A stretch of 64,000 nucleotides of DNA from Bolinopsis microptera (Eukaryota > Ctenophora > Tentaculata > Lobata > Bolinopsidae): NCBI RefSeq assembly GCF_026151205.1, contig NC_087079.1, forward strand, positions 13,169,945-13,233,944. Reading direction: 5' to 3'. Below the pieces are notes generated by a model. It saw nothing but the letters and a program-made list of their open reading frames with translations, searched no databases and had not been told where the DNA came from. The position numbers and the translations under genes were made by a program. This document shows, in pieces, positions 35,737 to 48,194 of this stretch. The first letter of the stretch is position 1, and each line of letters starts with the position of its first letter.

Positions 35737-36363
35737 ATGAAGACAGTCCTTTTGATAACCTTCCTTCTGATAGCGGCGTGTGGGAGAGTCATTAACTTGA
35801 CTGAAGACGAATCAACGATCCTTAAAAATAATGAGGAGTGGTCCAGAAATGGGGCTATGGAAGACAGCGAAGATTGGTCCAGAAATGGTGCCATGGAAGA
35901 CAACGAAGATTGGTCAAGAAATGGTGCCATGGAAGACAGCGAAGATTGGTCCAGAAATGGTGCCATGGAAGACAGCGAAGATTGGTCCAGAAATGGTGCC
36001 ATGGAAGACAGCGAAGATTGGTCCAGAAATGGTGCGATGGAAGGCAGCGAAGATTGGTCAAGAAATGGTGCCATGAAAGACAACGTAGATTGGTCAAGAA
36101 ATGGTGCCATGAAAGACAACGAAGATTGGTCCAGAAATGGTGCGATGGAAGACAGCGAAGATTGGTCAAGAAATGGTGCCATGAAAGACAACGAAGATTG
36201 GTCAAGAAATAATGCCATGGAAGACAGCGAAGATTGGTCAAGAAATGGTGCCATGAAAGACAAAGAAGATTGGTCAAGAAATGGTGCCATGAAAGACAGC
36301 GAAGATTGGTCCAGAAGTGGTGCTATGGAAGACAGCGAAGATTGGTCCAGAAATGGCGCATAA
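35737..36363 (+). CDS. Predicted secreted protein built from a 12-residue repeat
   Basis: 208 residues from ATG 35737; the frame is open a little further upstream, but this ATG starts the signal peptide. Residues 1-15 (MKTVLLITFLLIAAC) are hydrophobic, and residues 16-32 form a short acidic leader. Residues 33-208 are 14 full copies plus eight residues of EDWSRNGAMEDS. Variants replace E by K, S by N, or G by N or S. DWSR is invariant apart from the first copy (EWSR). Units of 36 bp match closely at DNA level. I recognise no family. A repeated secreted peptide could be a neuropeptide or matrix precursor. It lacks dibasic sites and Gly-Arg amidation signals, and the single Arg per unit is the only obvious cleavage site. 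The antisense frame is a shadow of the repeat. Confidence 0.75.
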   Translation: MKTVLLITFLLIAACGRVINLTEDESTILKNNEEWSRNGAMEDSEDWSRNGAMEDNEDWSRNGAMEDSEDWSRNGAMEDSEDWSRNGAMEDSEDWSRNGAMEGSEDWSRNGAMKDNVDWSRNGAMKDNEDWSRNGAMEDSEDWSRNGAMKDNEDWSRNNAMEDSEDWSRNGAMKDKEDWSRNGAMKDSEDWSRSGAMEDSEDWSRNGA

Positions 36364-39300
36364 AGGATCATAGTAACGGTGCATCTTGGAGCCAAATCGC
36401 TGCATGTTCAGATTGATTCAATATAAGTTGTAGTTTTACATTTTTTAGTAAGATATTTGCACTGGATGCAATTTCTTTTAGCTATCGGCTCTCTTTTAGC
36501 TACCTGCTCTCAGACTATCTTGTTTTAAACTACTATACTCTATATCAGCACTGATATCTGTTAGCAAAATATTCGCGGAGATTTTATTTTCTTGGAGTTT
36601 TTCCCACTTGCAACCTTGATTATAATGACAGTGAATTAGGTTTCGCGAGATAGCTGTAACACGGAATTGTAATTTTAAATGATGTTGTATTTTTTTCTTG
36701 CATTGCAAATGATTGTTCGATTGTTTCCTTCTACTGCCTTCCTAAATTAATATAAAAGAAAAGTACGATGAACAACAGTAATTCCTAAATAAAAGTTACG
36801 TTCCAAACCAAACTAAAATAATGAACAAACCTAATTAGCATTTGATATCAGAGAAATTATTATATCAAACACTCAAACATTTAGTAGCCACGTTCGCAGA
36901 TATAATATGTCAATCTAATGCTTTTTAGCAATGCAACGAATTTATTTTAAAACATAAAAATGTCTCCCAGGATTGCTTTAGTAAATCGGTTGATAAATAA
37001 ACTAATGAATAAATTAATAACTAAATCTTGGTAAAGACATTTTCATAAGATAAATACATTACGAATTTAAAACAATTCATGACTTTGACAATCACTAACT
37101 ATGAACTAATGATTTTCCGTCAAACTGATAATAAAGGATACAAAAATACATGATTAGCATTTAGTAAGGAAAGCATCAATTACTATAAGACATTCTTTGC
37201 ACGGACTAAAGTTGAAGCGATACCACGAATAGAAATGTGTCGTACAATAAATTGCTCATATTTTAGGAATGTTAAATTCCAAATTAATAACTAAAATGAA
37301 CGTTCCTGCAGTGCGTGCACGTGTACGCTCATATCCTTGATCAAATTCATTAGTGACCATTAATTTTGTCACTTTCCCGCCATTTGTACACAAGACAAAT
37401 ATTTTAGTAGACGGAACAGATGACTACAACGGCGGTCAAATATTTGTTGAAAATGCAAGCTTCACTTAAAGTTGTACGAGGGAAAGCCTGGGTCACCTAT
37501 TTATAGCTGCAGGTAGTAGATCAAATATAGTAGGCCATAGAAACTTAGAAACCTTGTTTCACATGGGATACAAAACTTTTTACCCACGCAGTTTATATCC
37601 CGACTTATGACATCCGGTTTAAACTCCGGAATGTTACAGTTTATAGTTTTCATCTAAACCCATCCCTTAGTCTTAACCCGACAAATACAGTAAGCCCCTT
37701 TTCCTTACCCTTACATTAAGCCAGACCCATCTCCATGATCCAAGCCTTAAAACGTAATTTAAACCGACAAGAAAATAAGTTAAACTGAAAAGTTAAAGAC
37801 TCGTTCTTCGGAAACGTAGCACGAAAAGCGTGACATCATTAATTTAACATTTTTCTAATACATTTGCAAGCTTCTAATATGATAAATGTATTTTATTTTT
37901 GACGTGCTTTAAAATTCCAAGTTTTCTTCTCCATGGCGGATTGAAACACCAAGGTTTGGAAACTGTTACGCGACTACCTGAGCCCAATCTTGCGAAACAA
38001 CGATGGAACAAAACATCATTAAATGTAATGTAGTGCTTACGAATTGACGGATCTCTGAACTAATTTGTTGGAAATTTGAACCTATCCACGAGTGAGAATG
38101 AGAGCGAATGAAATCATACAGAGGAACGGACATTACATTACGTTTCATATGAGGTAGTACAAATATAACAGTCCACAATTCTCACCTCACATTTCTCAAG
38201 GAGTATATGCAGGGCCCGGGGCCCGGGGTGCTACCCTCCTAGACTACAAAGCACAGCTATACAATTACAAGCAGACCAAGAGAAATCCTCTTTATAGGTT
38301 GGAGGATTAGATCTCGCTTACCCAGTTCAATTCGTCGGTTAATAATTAGATCTAATTGGTTCACCAAAACTGGTTTTAATCGACAGTAGATGTGAAAGGA
38401 TTATAGAGAATTAATGTAAAAGAATTATAGACAGAGACTGCGAATGACTGATTCCGGATGGAACTAGAATTGAAAATTGCAGAGAAGGCATCGTGAATAT
38501 TATACTAAACGGATAAAAGTAGTGTTTAATTTTATGCTGAATGAATCACGATTCCTTGGCGACGACTCATGATCCCTTAAACTGAAAATGAGTTCTATCG
38601 GATAGAACCTATAGCTGATTAACTAATCGCCGTGTGCGTGACCCTCTCAAATACGCAACTTTTTAGTATTCACTTGTTATTATACAATTAAAGATTTTCT
38701 GGATTCGTTTACTTTTAGTTTTTAGATCAGTTGCCCGGGAAATCCGTTATTATTTTTAAAAGTTTTGTGAAATGTTATAATTTTAATGTTTTGAGCTTGA
38801 ATAGTGAAGATGTCAAGTAAATGAAACTTCAGTCACGTCCACTAAAAATGTCGCAACTCCGTTTCACAGCTTCAGCCGAAAGGTGAGATATAATAGACTA
38901 GACATTTAGGACGAGACTGCTAGACAACGACCTATACGTTCGTGACAATGTTCCTCAAGCTAATTATGAAAATGTTAAGTAACATTTTTGATTGCCACCA
39001 CGGCAAATTAAACTGAAGACAATCGAAAGTTAGATGAAATTAAGGGTGAAACTGTTTCACTGCACAGCAGAGCGTGCTGTCGAGGGGATGAGGTCAGAAT
39101 GTACCAAGGTGTGTAAGTGAGGTCGATTAGAGTACCGAGCTACTGAAGTGAGGTGAAATTAAATGACTCAAAGCTACAAAGTGTGTCTACCGTGCAAAGA
39201 AATCCGCGTCTAGGTCGTAATCAAGTATGAAAATTGAATAATCAGCAAAAGATTACAGGAAAAAGAGGGGAAGCAGTTGAAAAAAGCGATCCTGTTCCTA

Positions 39301-41269
39301 GCTGATGCAGGAATGTTGCGGTGAAATGTCAACAGATACTCAAAAGTGTGGGATCAGACGGTTTACAAGCAAAATTACGGACCGTCGTGAGGGATCAACA
39401 ATCAAACTAGCGGACCAATGAGACTGCAGTATTCAAATCACGGGGAGTGTACGGGGGGATCCCTTCAAATAAGAGGTGAGCTGCTAAGACCGGCTCTTCA
39501 AGGGCCCTGGCCCAGCTGCTAGGGTCGGCGCTTCAAGGGTACTCTGTTAGCAATAACTCTTCTTTGAGGTATGGCACCCTTTCAACTCATTTTCATCAGT
39601 TAAAGTACGATGGTGTACGTACAAACGTCTCCAAAACAGTGTCTATCTTAAAATGAACGTCGGACGTCGCGTCTCGAGCAGAAATGTGAGGGCGGACACT
39701 TTGAGGTTACCAATTATGGACAACCACCAATAAAGGGTGGAACAGAAATGAAGGAATGCAATTTCACACTTGTTCGTTGTAACCGATTGATAATGATATC
39801 TTGAATGACAACAATGGTCACCAAAGGCTAAAACAGACAATTGAATTTCAAAATTATTCAGTGTAGGTGGCCGAAAGTTTCAATTCTAGGATATTTAGGA
39901 CGTGAAATTAAATTAATAAAACCACTACTCATTTTTAAACTGGTGTGTAAAGAAAACTGAATACATTGAAACTTTTGTGAAAGTAAAATTCTTAAAACGA
40001 TAATAATAGGATCGAAATCATAAAAACTAAAAAACCGATGCTGTAGTCTGCTACCAGGTAAAAAAGGCGGGTAAAAAAAATTCTCGTCTTGACAAGATCC
40101 TTTTACGATGTCAAAATCACGTTTTCTAAACATGTATAGCCTCATTTGAAATAATGATGAAGTTTCAGAACAAGCCGCGAGTGTAACGGTTGAACTAATC
40201 ATCTGTGGCTAGCAATGTTAACTGTTTAACATAAGAACGTCTTATCGCCCCACAATCTTCGGTCAGACCTGTCTCATTGGCCTGGAACGCTGAATTAGGG
40301 TCGGCGAAATCAAAGACCAGTTATGGTTAAGCGAGCTGGTAAATGGGACGACAGTGATATGTTACGGGTTCGTTTTGTGGTCACTTCAAATTGAGCATTG
40401 CCAGAGTTCAGCTAGAGTTCTTGCATAGGTTGTAGATAAACGATTGCTTCAGTCTGGTTTGCGAGGTGCTATAATAGAAAAAACGTGCCCCTCAAGACTT
40501 TTCTGGTGTCGCAGCAAATTGTAGCAAGCAGACTTTGCAGTTACTATATCGATCATGCAGACAGCAAAAAAGGGTCTAAAATCAACTTCATTGCTATTTG
40601 AACTTTTATCAAAAATATAAACTAAATCAGGCTTAGAATAGTTTTACTAATGAGTTTGAGTGATCAAATATCGCCAGCCAGGCTCTACAGAATTAAGCAG
40701 AAACTGCGATGTATAGCGATTATCAATCATTCACGGCGAATTAGTCGCTGACTAACGAAGTTCCATCCTTATCATCAGGGATATTTACAAAGGAGTAAAG
40801 TATCAACAATGGCGTCAGTGCATCACACATTGTCCATCATCAAACATTTTAAAACATAACTAGCATTGAACCACAAACTCGTTAAATAAACAAAAATTTG
40901 TGTTACAGAGGTCGTTAAACTTCCTGGCAGCTAGCTAAACGTTCCGCTCTCAAAACAAGCAGAATTTAAGGTTGACGAGAGACCACGTTTGGAAACATTT
41001 GAAAAGGAACTAAAATCTTCCCACAAGAGGTAGACTTGTAAAGTCACCAGCAACAGATCAGGTCTTCAGTCGAGTGGGAGACAAGTTTTTGTGCGGGCTG
41101 AGCAGCGGAAATAAAACGAGAGGGGGGCTGAGAGTTTGAGCTGTGTTTAACTTGCTGTCAAAGTGGCAACATGTAGTGCAATATGGGAAGAGGGGAGATG
41201 GCAATGTCTCAAGTATAGGACAGGGACCTGGAATTGACCCGCTGTGGTTGTGATGACAGGCTCTACCCT
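36364..41269. other. Gene-poor AT-rich DNA
   Basis: No gene supported. An AATAAA at about 36788 could end the transcript of the preceding gene. A GGGCCCGGGGCCCGGGG palindromic GC block lies near 38213. Isolated frames (37966-38178, 39858-40202) show no domain. Confidence 0.5.
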
Positions 41270-41530
41270 TTACTTGATCACATGACCGTTAAGCGTACCA
41301 CGTGACTCGCGGCCGAATCACATGCTCTCTTCCTATTGGCCCCTTGGAGCTTTAACATCTGTCTGTATAAACTATAGTGATGCCGCGTTGCTGTCTGGGT
41401 ATAGGCAGCCCAATAGGGGAGTGGGAGCTGGTCCAGGAGCCAATCAGAAAACCCCGTACGTAGTCAAACGCTGTTTGGTAGTGTGTTACTGTTAGAGCAA
41501 AGCGTCTTAACTTTTGTTTAACTTAAACAT
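41270..41530 (+). promoter_or_regulatory. Promoter-like region (CCAAT boxes, E-boxes, TATA-like)
   Basis: CACATG and CACGTG sites, CCTATTGGCCCC, a TGTATAAACTATAG word and AGCCAATCAG lie within 200 bp of higher GC than the surroundings. No confident downstream exon was found, so this is a weak call. Confidence 0.25.
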
Positions 41531-42683
41531 TGGGCATTAAAAACCAATTCGCATTTTTGCAGCTCAGGCGTCATGCATTCTATGAAATATGGATCCGGGA
41601 ATTAGTCATGTCACGTCACCAAGAAATTACTCATGATCAGTTTCGTATTTAAAAGAACCAATCCCCCGGTAACACCAATTAGTCACCCCTGTACACTTGG
41701 GAAACCGTTATCGGGAAGCAAAATCCAGTGCTCTCTAGCTACTCACTAACTCACCATTGAACCATGAAAGCGGCGGGAACATGATTTGTGGAATGTAGAA
41801 CGTCTTGAAAAATTAAGAGAAGCGTTATAATGGAGCACATTTCCAGAGCTCACTGTTGCAATTCTTAGAAAAATACAATAGATTAAACTTAGTGACATAC
41901 AAAGTGTTTAATATTATAATTTGCCTTCAATCGTGTTAGGGAAAGAGTCAAATATAAGAGGAGGGAGAAATGCAGAAAGCAGGGACAGGGACAGATAGTG
42001 GAACTGGAAGGATGAAAGTGACGAGATGTTGCCCGGAACAGGGTTAAAGTGTGTGAGTATAATTGCAGCAGACAGGAGGACAAGGAAGCACTAGATTTGC
42101 AATCTAGGGCACGGTACAGATTCCGTGTTGTTCAAACCACAGCTATCACGCAATCACTTGTCAGCGGGAAACAAGTATTTTACTTGTCGTTATCAGCCGA
42201 TAATTAAAATTACCATTCACCAAACTTTTAAAGTTAAAAGATGGGAGCATTAGTCCAGATTTGTATACCATTAGCATGATGCAAGATGATTGTAGACCTA
42301 CAGTCTACTCTGGAACATTATTGAGAAGTTTTAAATTCTAGGAATGTGCTAAGAATCCGGTCTGAGCTGTAGCCTCGCCCCAGGAGCTCCGCACCTCACT
42401 CTAGGATCATCCTCGTACAACTGGGAGCTGTTTAAAGGTTCACTTCAGGTTAGACGGCGCGGATAAACTTATCATGTCAAGATCTGCCGTACAAATATCC
42501 TGGAAGTGATCCGGATGAACTCCTGCCTGGAACTCCATGAGGAAAAGTACGGAGCCGATGTTATGAAGAATCTTCAATCTCTGAATAATACGTTCAAGTT
42601 AAAGTTGGGATATATCGATATTGATGCTGGAGTCTGGACACTGATCAGTCGTTATATCGATGTTACTGTACACTTCTACATAT
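41531..42683. other. No confirmed gene; one possible coding stretch
   Basis: The plus frame around 42474-42665 reads as protein-like (TNILEVIRMNSCLELHEEKY and on). It lacks a recognised domain and clean splice borders. The rest is AT-rich with nothing seen. Confidence 0.3.
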
Positions 42684-43558
42684 ATACGTCGGATTAGAAC
42701 TTATGGTAAGACTGGCCTCCAGCTCGCCATTTTTGAGATTCAAGCAAATCGAGGATGTTCAAAGGGTGCAGGATGTTCAGTTCGACAAAATTTTCCTCAC
42801 GCAAATATAATTGTTCCACGAACCTGTTCCAAAGCTGACAAAATGCTCATTTGGATTTAAATTCATTCAGGAACATTTTAAATTGAGTCATCAGTTCGAC
42901 AAAATCAAATTAGATATTGGACACCTTGTTTTTAGTTGCTTCTCAGTCTTTCTGCTATCGTGATCCTCTTTCCAAAAGGGCGTAAACAGTAAAGAAGTTC
43001 ACTATTCCATATTTTACCTACATCCTACATTTTATGTAATGCTATCAGTTATATCTGTAAGCGCCGTGAACTGCTAGCGCTATAATTTATTGATCAGTTG
43101 CAATGCCAACAATTTGTTTACATTGGCACCACCATTGGTTGTCAAGTAAATAACCATCGAGACGATATACCCGCAACTACAAGGAAATATTTTGATAAAA
43201 TTGCCGATATAAAAGAAATTATTGCTTAGTAATGTCGCCCTACAATATGGGTAGCCGGACAGACTTATGACATGAAAATTTCCCTTCACAGGAGTGGACT
43301 CACTCCATTAGAGATAACAGTCTCGCATTTTTGTAAAATAGCATATTTTAACTAGGATATCATCAAGTACCTAAGTATAGAAAGTAATTTGTTCAAAGGT
43401 CGGATGATAATGATATGCATTATTATAGGGCCTACGAAATAATTTCCAACGGTATTTTGTTGAGCTGAACATCCTGCACCCTTTGAACATCCTCGATTTG
43501 CTGGAATCTCAAAAATAAGGAGCTGGAGGCCAGTCTTACAGGTTCTAATCTGACGTAT
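42684..43558. mobile_element. 0.88 kb TIR element with ~105 bp inverted arms
   Basis: The left arm 42684-42792 (ATACGTCGGATTAGAAC, then GTAAGACTGGCCTCCAGCTC and GAGGATGTTCAAAGGGTGCA) is repeated inverted at 43453-43558 with about 90% identity. There is no transposase frame and no clear target duplication. Its right edge lies about 60 bp from the truncated LINE, which may have been cut by this insertion or an associated deletion. Confidence 0.75.
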
Positions 43559-43619
43559 CAGAGCTACTTCAGCTAGTGCATTATGTTCAGTCTGACGTTA
43601 AGACTGGATCTGGAGAAGT

Positions 43620-45870
43620 CATTTTACATTACCTTTGATACCTTTGATCTGCTTCGTCGAAACTCGACAGGCCATCAGAGTTGTTGACCACCCCAGAGAG
43701 AGAAGATACACTGAAATCTGGGGGCACTGAAGGATCTGACCGACATGTATTATGTGACAGAAAGATCTCAAGAAGCTTGTGGTCAGACAATGGTGTAACA
43801 GTCACATAAACGTGTGTCACAAGATTAGGAGCATTGGAGAGAAAAAGATCAAGGCAGTTGTTCAGCTTAGTAGGTTCCAGAATATACTGACTGAGGAAGT
43901 TGTCTGCCATGAAGTCGAAGAGAAGAGCTGCTGACTGATCAGTAGCCGACGATGTACCAGGCAGAATTACACCGGAGTTCCAATCAATCATAGGGAAGTT
44001 GAACTCTCCTAAGGGGCATGTCTCATATGATTCATGGGCAGATATATAGTCAGCAATATAATCTAAGAATGTTTTGAAACTGGCCATTGGAGTATCAGGA
44101 GGATGATAAATAAAATAAAAAGGAGATTAGGACGATAAATATAATAAAAAGGACACATATTATGATCATTTTTGCTGTTTCGCATTTGCAAAGTAATGCT
44201 TGAAAGATCTTACATCAAATGTCTCAGAGCTGACGATGGGAAGGCTTTCGTGAGAATAAAGGAGGACCCCACCACCTACCCTAGTACTTCGATCACATCT
44301 AGAGATATTATAATGTTCAATCTCTAACTATGATTCACGGATATAAGGTTTCAACCATGTTTCAGTAAGAGCAATAAATGGAACAGAGATATGTTTAGAT
44401 TTCTGCTCTACTTTATTCCGGATGTATTGGATTTTCCATCTGGTTGAGCTGCGAGCACTAGGGTTTATGGATTGCACATTTAGCAAGAGTGCTGATGAAA
44501 TCGATCCCATCGAGGAACTGGTGTTGGATTCAGAATTCAGATGCTGCAGGGCTGGAGGCAAATGTAGAAACGTTGGAGTGTGAGCCATCTGGCTTACAGT
44601 TGGAAGCGGATGCGGGAACATTTGGGCATGAGGCGTCTGGTTCGCAGTTGGGAAGAAGCTGCTGAATTTGGACTCTCGACCTGCTATTTGATTCTTCAGG
44701 GAAGTTATTTCCGACCGAAAGTTTGCGTGCATCACTTTGAGCAGGTTCTGTATCTCTAAAAATGAGGTTGAATGTTGGGAGTTGCCGGTATTTTTTGTGA
44801 AGGCTCGTTGGCAACAGAAATACTCTCAGTGCGCCTGTAGCCCCCGATCTGGACGGCTCTCACCACTTGGATATTTGCCGTCCTTCTTCCGGTTATCTTT
44901 ATCTTTGGAAGTGTAATTTTTGCAGTGCTTTGGGTGGTAGAGCTGACACCCAGAACCTAAAATACAGCCCCCACTAGAATCAGTGCCGAAACGTGTAAAC
45001 TTTCTACAGCGCTTAGGATGAAGCTTGCTGTATGTTTCACCCTGGTGGAGAGTCCGTCCACTTATTACATGGGGGCTTTTCCACATTGTGTACTCAACAC
45101 AGATTTTGTCATCCCCACTCGGTTTGTTTGCCGTTTGTTGCTGCTGCTGGTGAATCCATTTTCTTAGATAGTTCATCTGCGGAGATACCCGGCTGTTTAT
45201 TTTCAATCGGAGTTGCCGTCAGTGAAGTGTGAGTTGAAACCGCTACACTAGCAGTTGCAGGATTGCGGTAGCGATTTGCTTTGGAACGCTTGCTGGGCAC
45301 AGGATTATTTTGCATTAAGCTGAGTTTGCAGAGCCACATAGAACCAAAGTACATGAGGTAGCGCTGTTGGTGCCGCGTGGAGATTAGCTGCAACTTTATT
45401 GGTTTGTTCGCAACTGTGAGAGCCTTGAAAGCACAAGAAACATCGCAATACAGGAGAAGTTGGAGACTTCTCCTGTATTGAATTCTTCATCAAACTGCCC
45501 ACAGATGGAAGGAAAAAGAGTTTCTATTTCAAGAATAATGCGCATAGCAAGAGATGGCTTATTACTGTACATTCGACTGCCATTTTCATCAACAGTCGCA
45601 ATCTTCAAAAAGCTTCCACATGCGTCAAGTGTTGGTACCTGAAATCTGGAATCACCATGACCAAGAACAGTTTTGTTAAATAGTGGTTCGGTCCTTAGAA
45701 TTTAGATGGATCATAGGCCGTGAGGACAGACTTCATAAGTGCATCTGCTTTTGGATTCGCCATGAGACCACCAATGACCAACCGAATCTTTTCATCAAAG
45801 TTTTCAATCATAATTGTATACTTTCGTCGGTAATATTATGGAGGGGGAATTATGGGTGTAAAAAATATGG
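43620..45870 (-). pseudogene. Decayed LINE: gag-like ORF1 and endonuclease domain, no RT
   Basis: Read on the minus strand from 45.87 kb. ORF1 pieces are at 44530-45640, with a CFLCFQGSHSC knuckle and a CCCH-type finger (LHPKRCRKF, GSGCQLYHPKHC). ORF2 then starts with the apurinic-type endonuclease: LLNVQSI, ALTETWLKPYI, RVGGGVLLYSHESLP, GEFNFPMIDWNSG, and SDHKLLEIFLS. Several stops and frameshifts break the frames, and GDFN is altered to GEFN. The RT domain expected after SDH is missing because sequence stops near 43620. The CCCH plus endonuclease plan resembles CR1-group LINEs of invertebrates. Confidence 0.8.
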
Positions 45871-45904
45871 ACTGTTATAAATATGGTTCTTTAGCCCGTA
45901 GTTC

Positions 45905-45993
45905 TTACCTGGCCTGGGGACCCCAGGCTATAATGTTCATAAACGAATAGAGATTCGGCGGAATGACAGGCTGAGCGCCGCTCAGTAATGGTA
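45905..45993 (-). repeat. Double-palindrome dispersed repeat, copy 3
   Basis: On the minus strand: TTACTGAGCGGCGCTCAGCC, TCATTCCGCC, TATGAACATTATAG, CCTGGGGTCCCCAGG. The first palindrome, CTGAGCGGCGCTCAG, is perfect in this copy. Confidence 0.88.
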
Positions 45994-46164
45994 GTTACAA
46001 TTCCTCATCGATGCTACTATCTTCATCCTCTTCGTCGGTATGATCTGTGCTTTCCAACTCGGGGGGTTAAATTATGGGGGGTACAAATATGGGGGTAAAA
46101 ACATGGACATAATAAATATGGTTCTTTTGCCCGAAAAGAACCAAATTTGACCCGCATAATATTA

Positions 46165-46256
46165 GCTGGGGACCCCAGGCTATTATATTTATGTTCATAA
46201 TCATGAACATACTCATAGAGATTAGGCGGAATGACAGGCTGAGCGCCGCCCAGTAA
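46165..46256 (-). repeat. Double-palindrome dispersed repeat, copy 4
   Basis: Same layout as copy 3. Flanking sequence is also duplicated: AAATATGGTTCTTTAGCCCG near 45880 and AAATATGGTTCTTTTGCCCG near 46115. Copies 3 and 4 therefore lie within a larger tandem duplication of roughly 240-260 bp. Confidence 0.88.
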
Positions 46257-47060
46257 CCATAATATTTCCCTTTAAGGTAGAGAAATTGCTGATGAGGGAG
46301 TAACACAAACGCAACAAATGTAAACGGCTAATAATACTTTTAGGTAGTGTAATATGGGAAGCTGGTTGCAGCAGGTTTTTAGCGTAATTATCGATCTTTT
46401 AGAATGTTCTAGTTTAGTGTAGAAATACCGTTGGAGCTGGGTGTAAGTTTAGGTAGGTTTAGTGTAATATATTTTGGATGTTTTGCAGACTACCTGCAAC
46501 CTATGGAAGGTGGTCATCGTTGCATTTCTTGTCTCCCGCCGTGCTTAGGGTATGCCTGGTGTCATTGATATCAGTTGATATTGTTAAGTGATGTCTGGTA
46601 TTTATTTTGAAGGGCTTACTACCCTGGAGATTGGAGAGTTTGCTAGAGGTGGAGTTAGTTGTTGAACCGTGGAGAAGAGTAGAGTTTAGAGTGTGGGTCA
46701 CCTTAGTTCCGGTAGAGCATCGCTCCTGATGCCTAGGTTTGCCTTTAGTTGACCTTAATATTCTTGTGCCGATAAGGTTTAATCTAGATGTTTTAGACTT
46801 CATATCTTTGTATATGACAAGGTGAGGTGACTTTATATTTATTTTGTTTTTGCACTCGAACCTACGTGTTATGAGTAAAGGTTGCATGGCGTAGCGATTA
46901 TTATCCAGTTGAGATTCGCTGAGTTTTATTCCTTTGCCGTGTTTTACCCGGGAGATGTTTAGTAATGAACGCTTTGTCGTATCACGTACTACTACGTCAT
47001 GCAGTTTTAATATTACAGCTTTATCTGTAATTTTGTTATTAATACTTCCACGGTTTCAGG
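46257..47060. other. No gene supported
   Basis: A minus-strand frame at 46501-46887 (128 codons) is basic and Ser/Thr-rich with no recognisable domain. It could be an old LINE piece but is not called. Confidence 0.4.
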
Positions 47061-48192
47061 ATGAGTTACCGATGCTACTTCTGTAAGGAGTTTCAGGATG
47101 AGAAGGGACAGCTGCTCATGGAGGCACTATGTAAGAGATGCCAGGGAGAGGAAGGATCTAAGAAGAGAGGAAAAGAGTTGGGCAAGTTGATAAAGAAGAT
47201 AGGGCAGAGGGAAAAGGAGAGGAAAAGATCTGAAGAAGAACTAGAAGGAGAAATAGAATGAAGAAGAACAGCTGGAGCGAGAGTAGGAACTTTGACGAAG
47301 CGATTGTAAATCAGAGTGAGGAGGCGAAAATCAGATTAGGGAGAAAGAGAAACCAAGCACTAGCAGGGGAAAGCTCGGGAGGAGCAATAAGATACTCGGA
47401 TATCTTAATGGGTCAGAAGGGTTTGGAGACAGAGTAGGAAAAGCTAGAGAAAAGAAAGAAGTAGCTGGAGGAGCTGGAAAAGACAGAGAAAAGAAGGAAG
47501 GAGCGGGAAGATCCAAATAAGAGAGAATTGAAGATGAAGCGACTAGAATTGGAGCAGATCATTAAGGAGAGTGAGTAGGAGGTCAGAGCAATAATCAGGA
47601 GAATCAGAAGTAATGCTGGGGAGGAAGAACCCATGGTGGAGGATGCCCCTACGAACACAGAGAGATTACAACCGGAGGCAAGTGGAGAAGCTCTGCCTCT
47701 GGATATGAAGTTCTGCCTCTGAATATGAGGACAAGTTTAGTTCAGAGAACGGGCGTCCAACCCCAGTATCCGAGTAGAGATATTTAGGAGTAAAGATGTA
47801 GTAGAGCACTGAGAGAAGTTGATAAAGGTGTCTAAAGATTGGATGAAGAGGTTGCTGAGAGATGCGAGAACGAAGGACAACGTGGTCGTCATTATGAGGT
47901 TCATCCGGACTCAAATGGAAGGACAGCGTTCGTACCTGACGGAGAGAGTGAGAGAGGAGCTTGGGGTTTGGTTAAGGATGGAAAGATGAGGCCAGGAAAG
48001 GGATATGGGAACTATAAATCAGAGTTGAGGGGTAACATCAAGTTCCTGGGGTGGTACATGGTAGAGATGAACGAGCTGATGGAGACAGTGGAGAAGGCTC
48101 AGAGAATACCATCGGAGATGTTACTGTCAGGGATGCTGGGATTAACGAGGATGTGCACTCTCCACTCTCGTTATTATAACATTGAGGGGTAG
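47061..48192 (+). pseudogene. Decayed Glu/Lys-rich coiled-coil gene (retroelement gag-like?)
   Basis: The first frame (47061-47261) has a CxxC..CxxC pair (CYFC, CKRC) and a charged helix. Its TGA stop overlaps an ATG (47258-47261, ATGA). That second frame runs through RYSDILMGQKGLETE and a long coiled coil (residues around 100-165), interrupted by three in-frame TAG codons and later a TGA near 47720. Further coding-like sequence follows in another frame near 47830-47980 (DWMKRLLRDARTKDNVVVIM). I do not recognise the family. The composition resembles ORF1/gag proteins. The 40 bp minisatellite begins directly after. Confidence 0.5.
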
Positions 48193-48194
48193 AG

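Noticed and set aside
35694-36395. 233-codon antisense frame and other-frame repeats over the DWSRNGA gene
   Set aside because: A 36 bp repeat keeps several frames open. Only the plus frame from 35737 has a signal peptide and a promoter-like upstream.
42474-42697. Possible exon with TNILEVIRMNSCLELHEEKY
   Set aside because: Reads protein-like, but no recognised domain, no clean acceptor in frame, and it abuts a TIR element. Kept only as a note.
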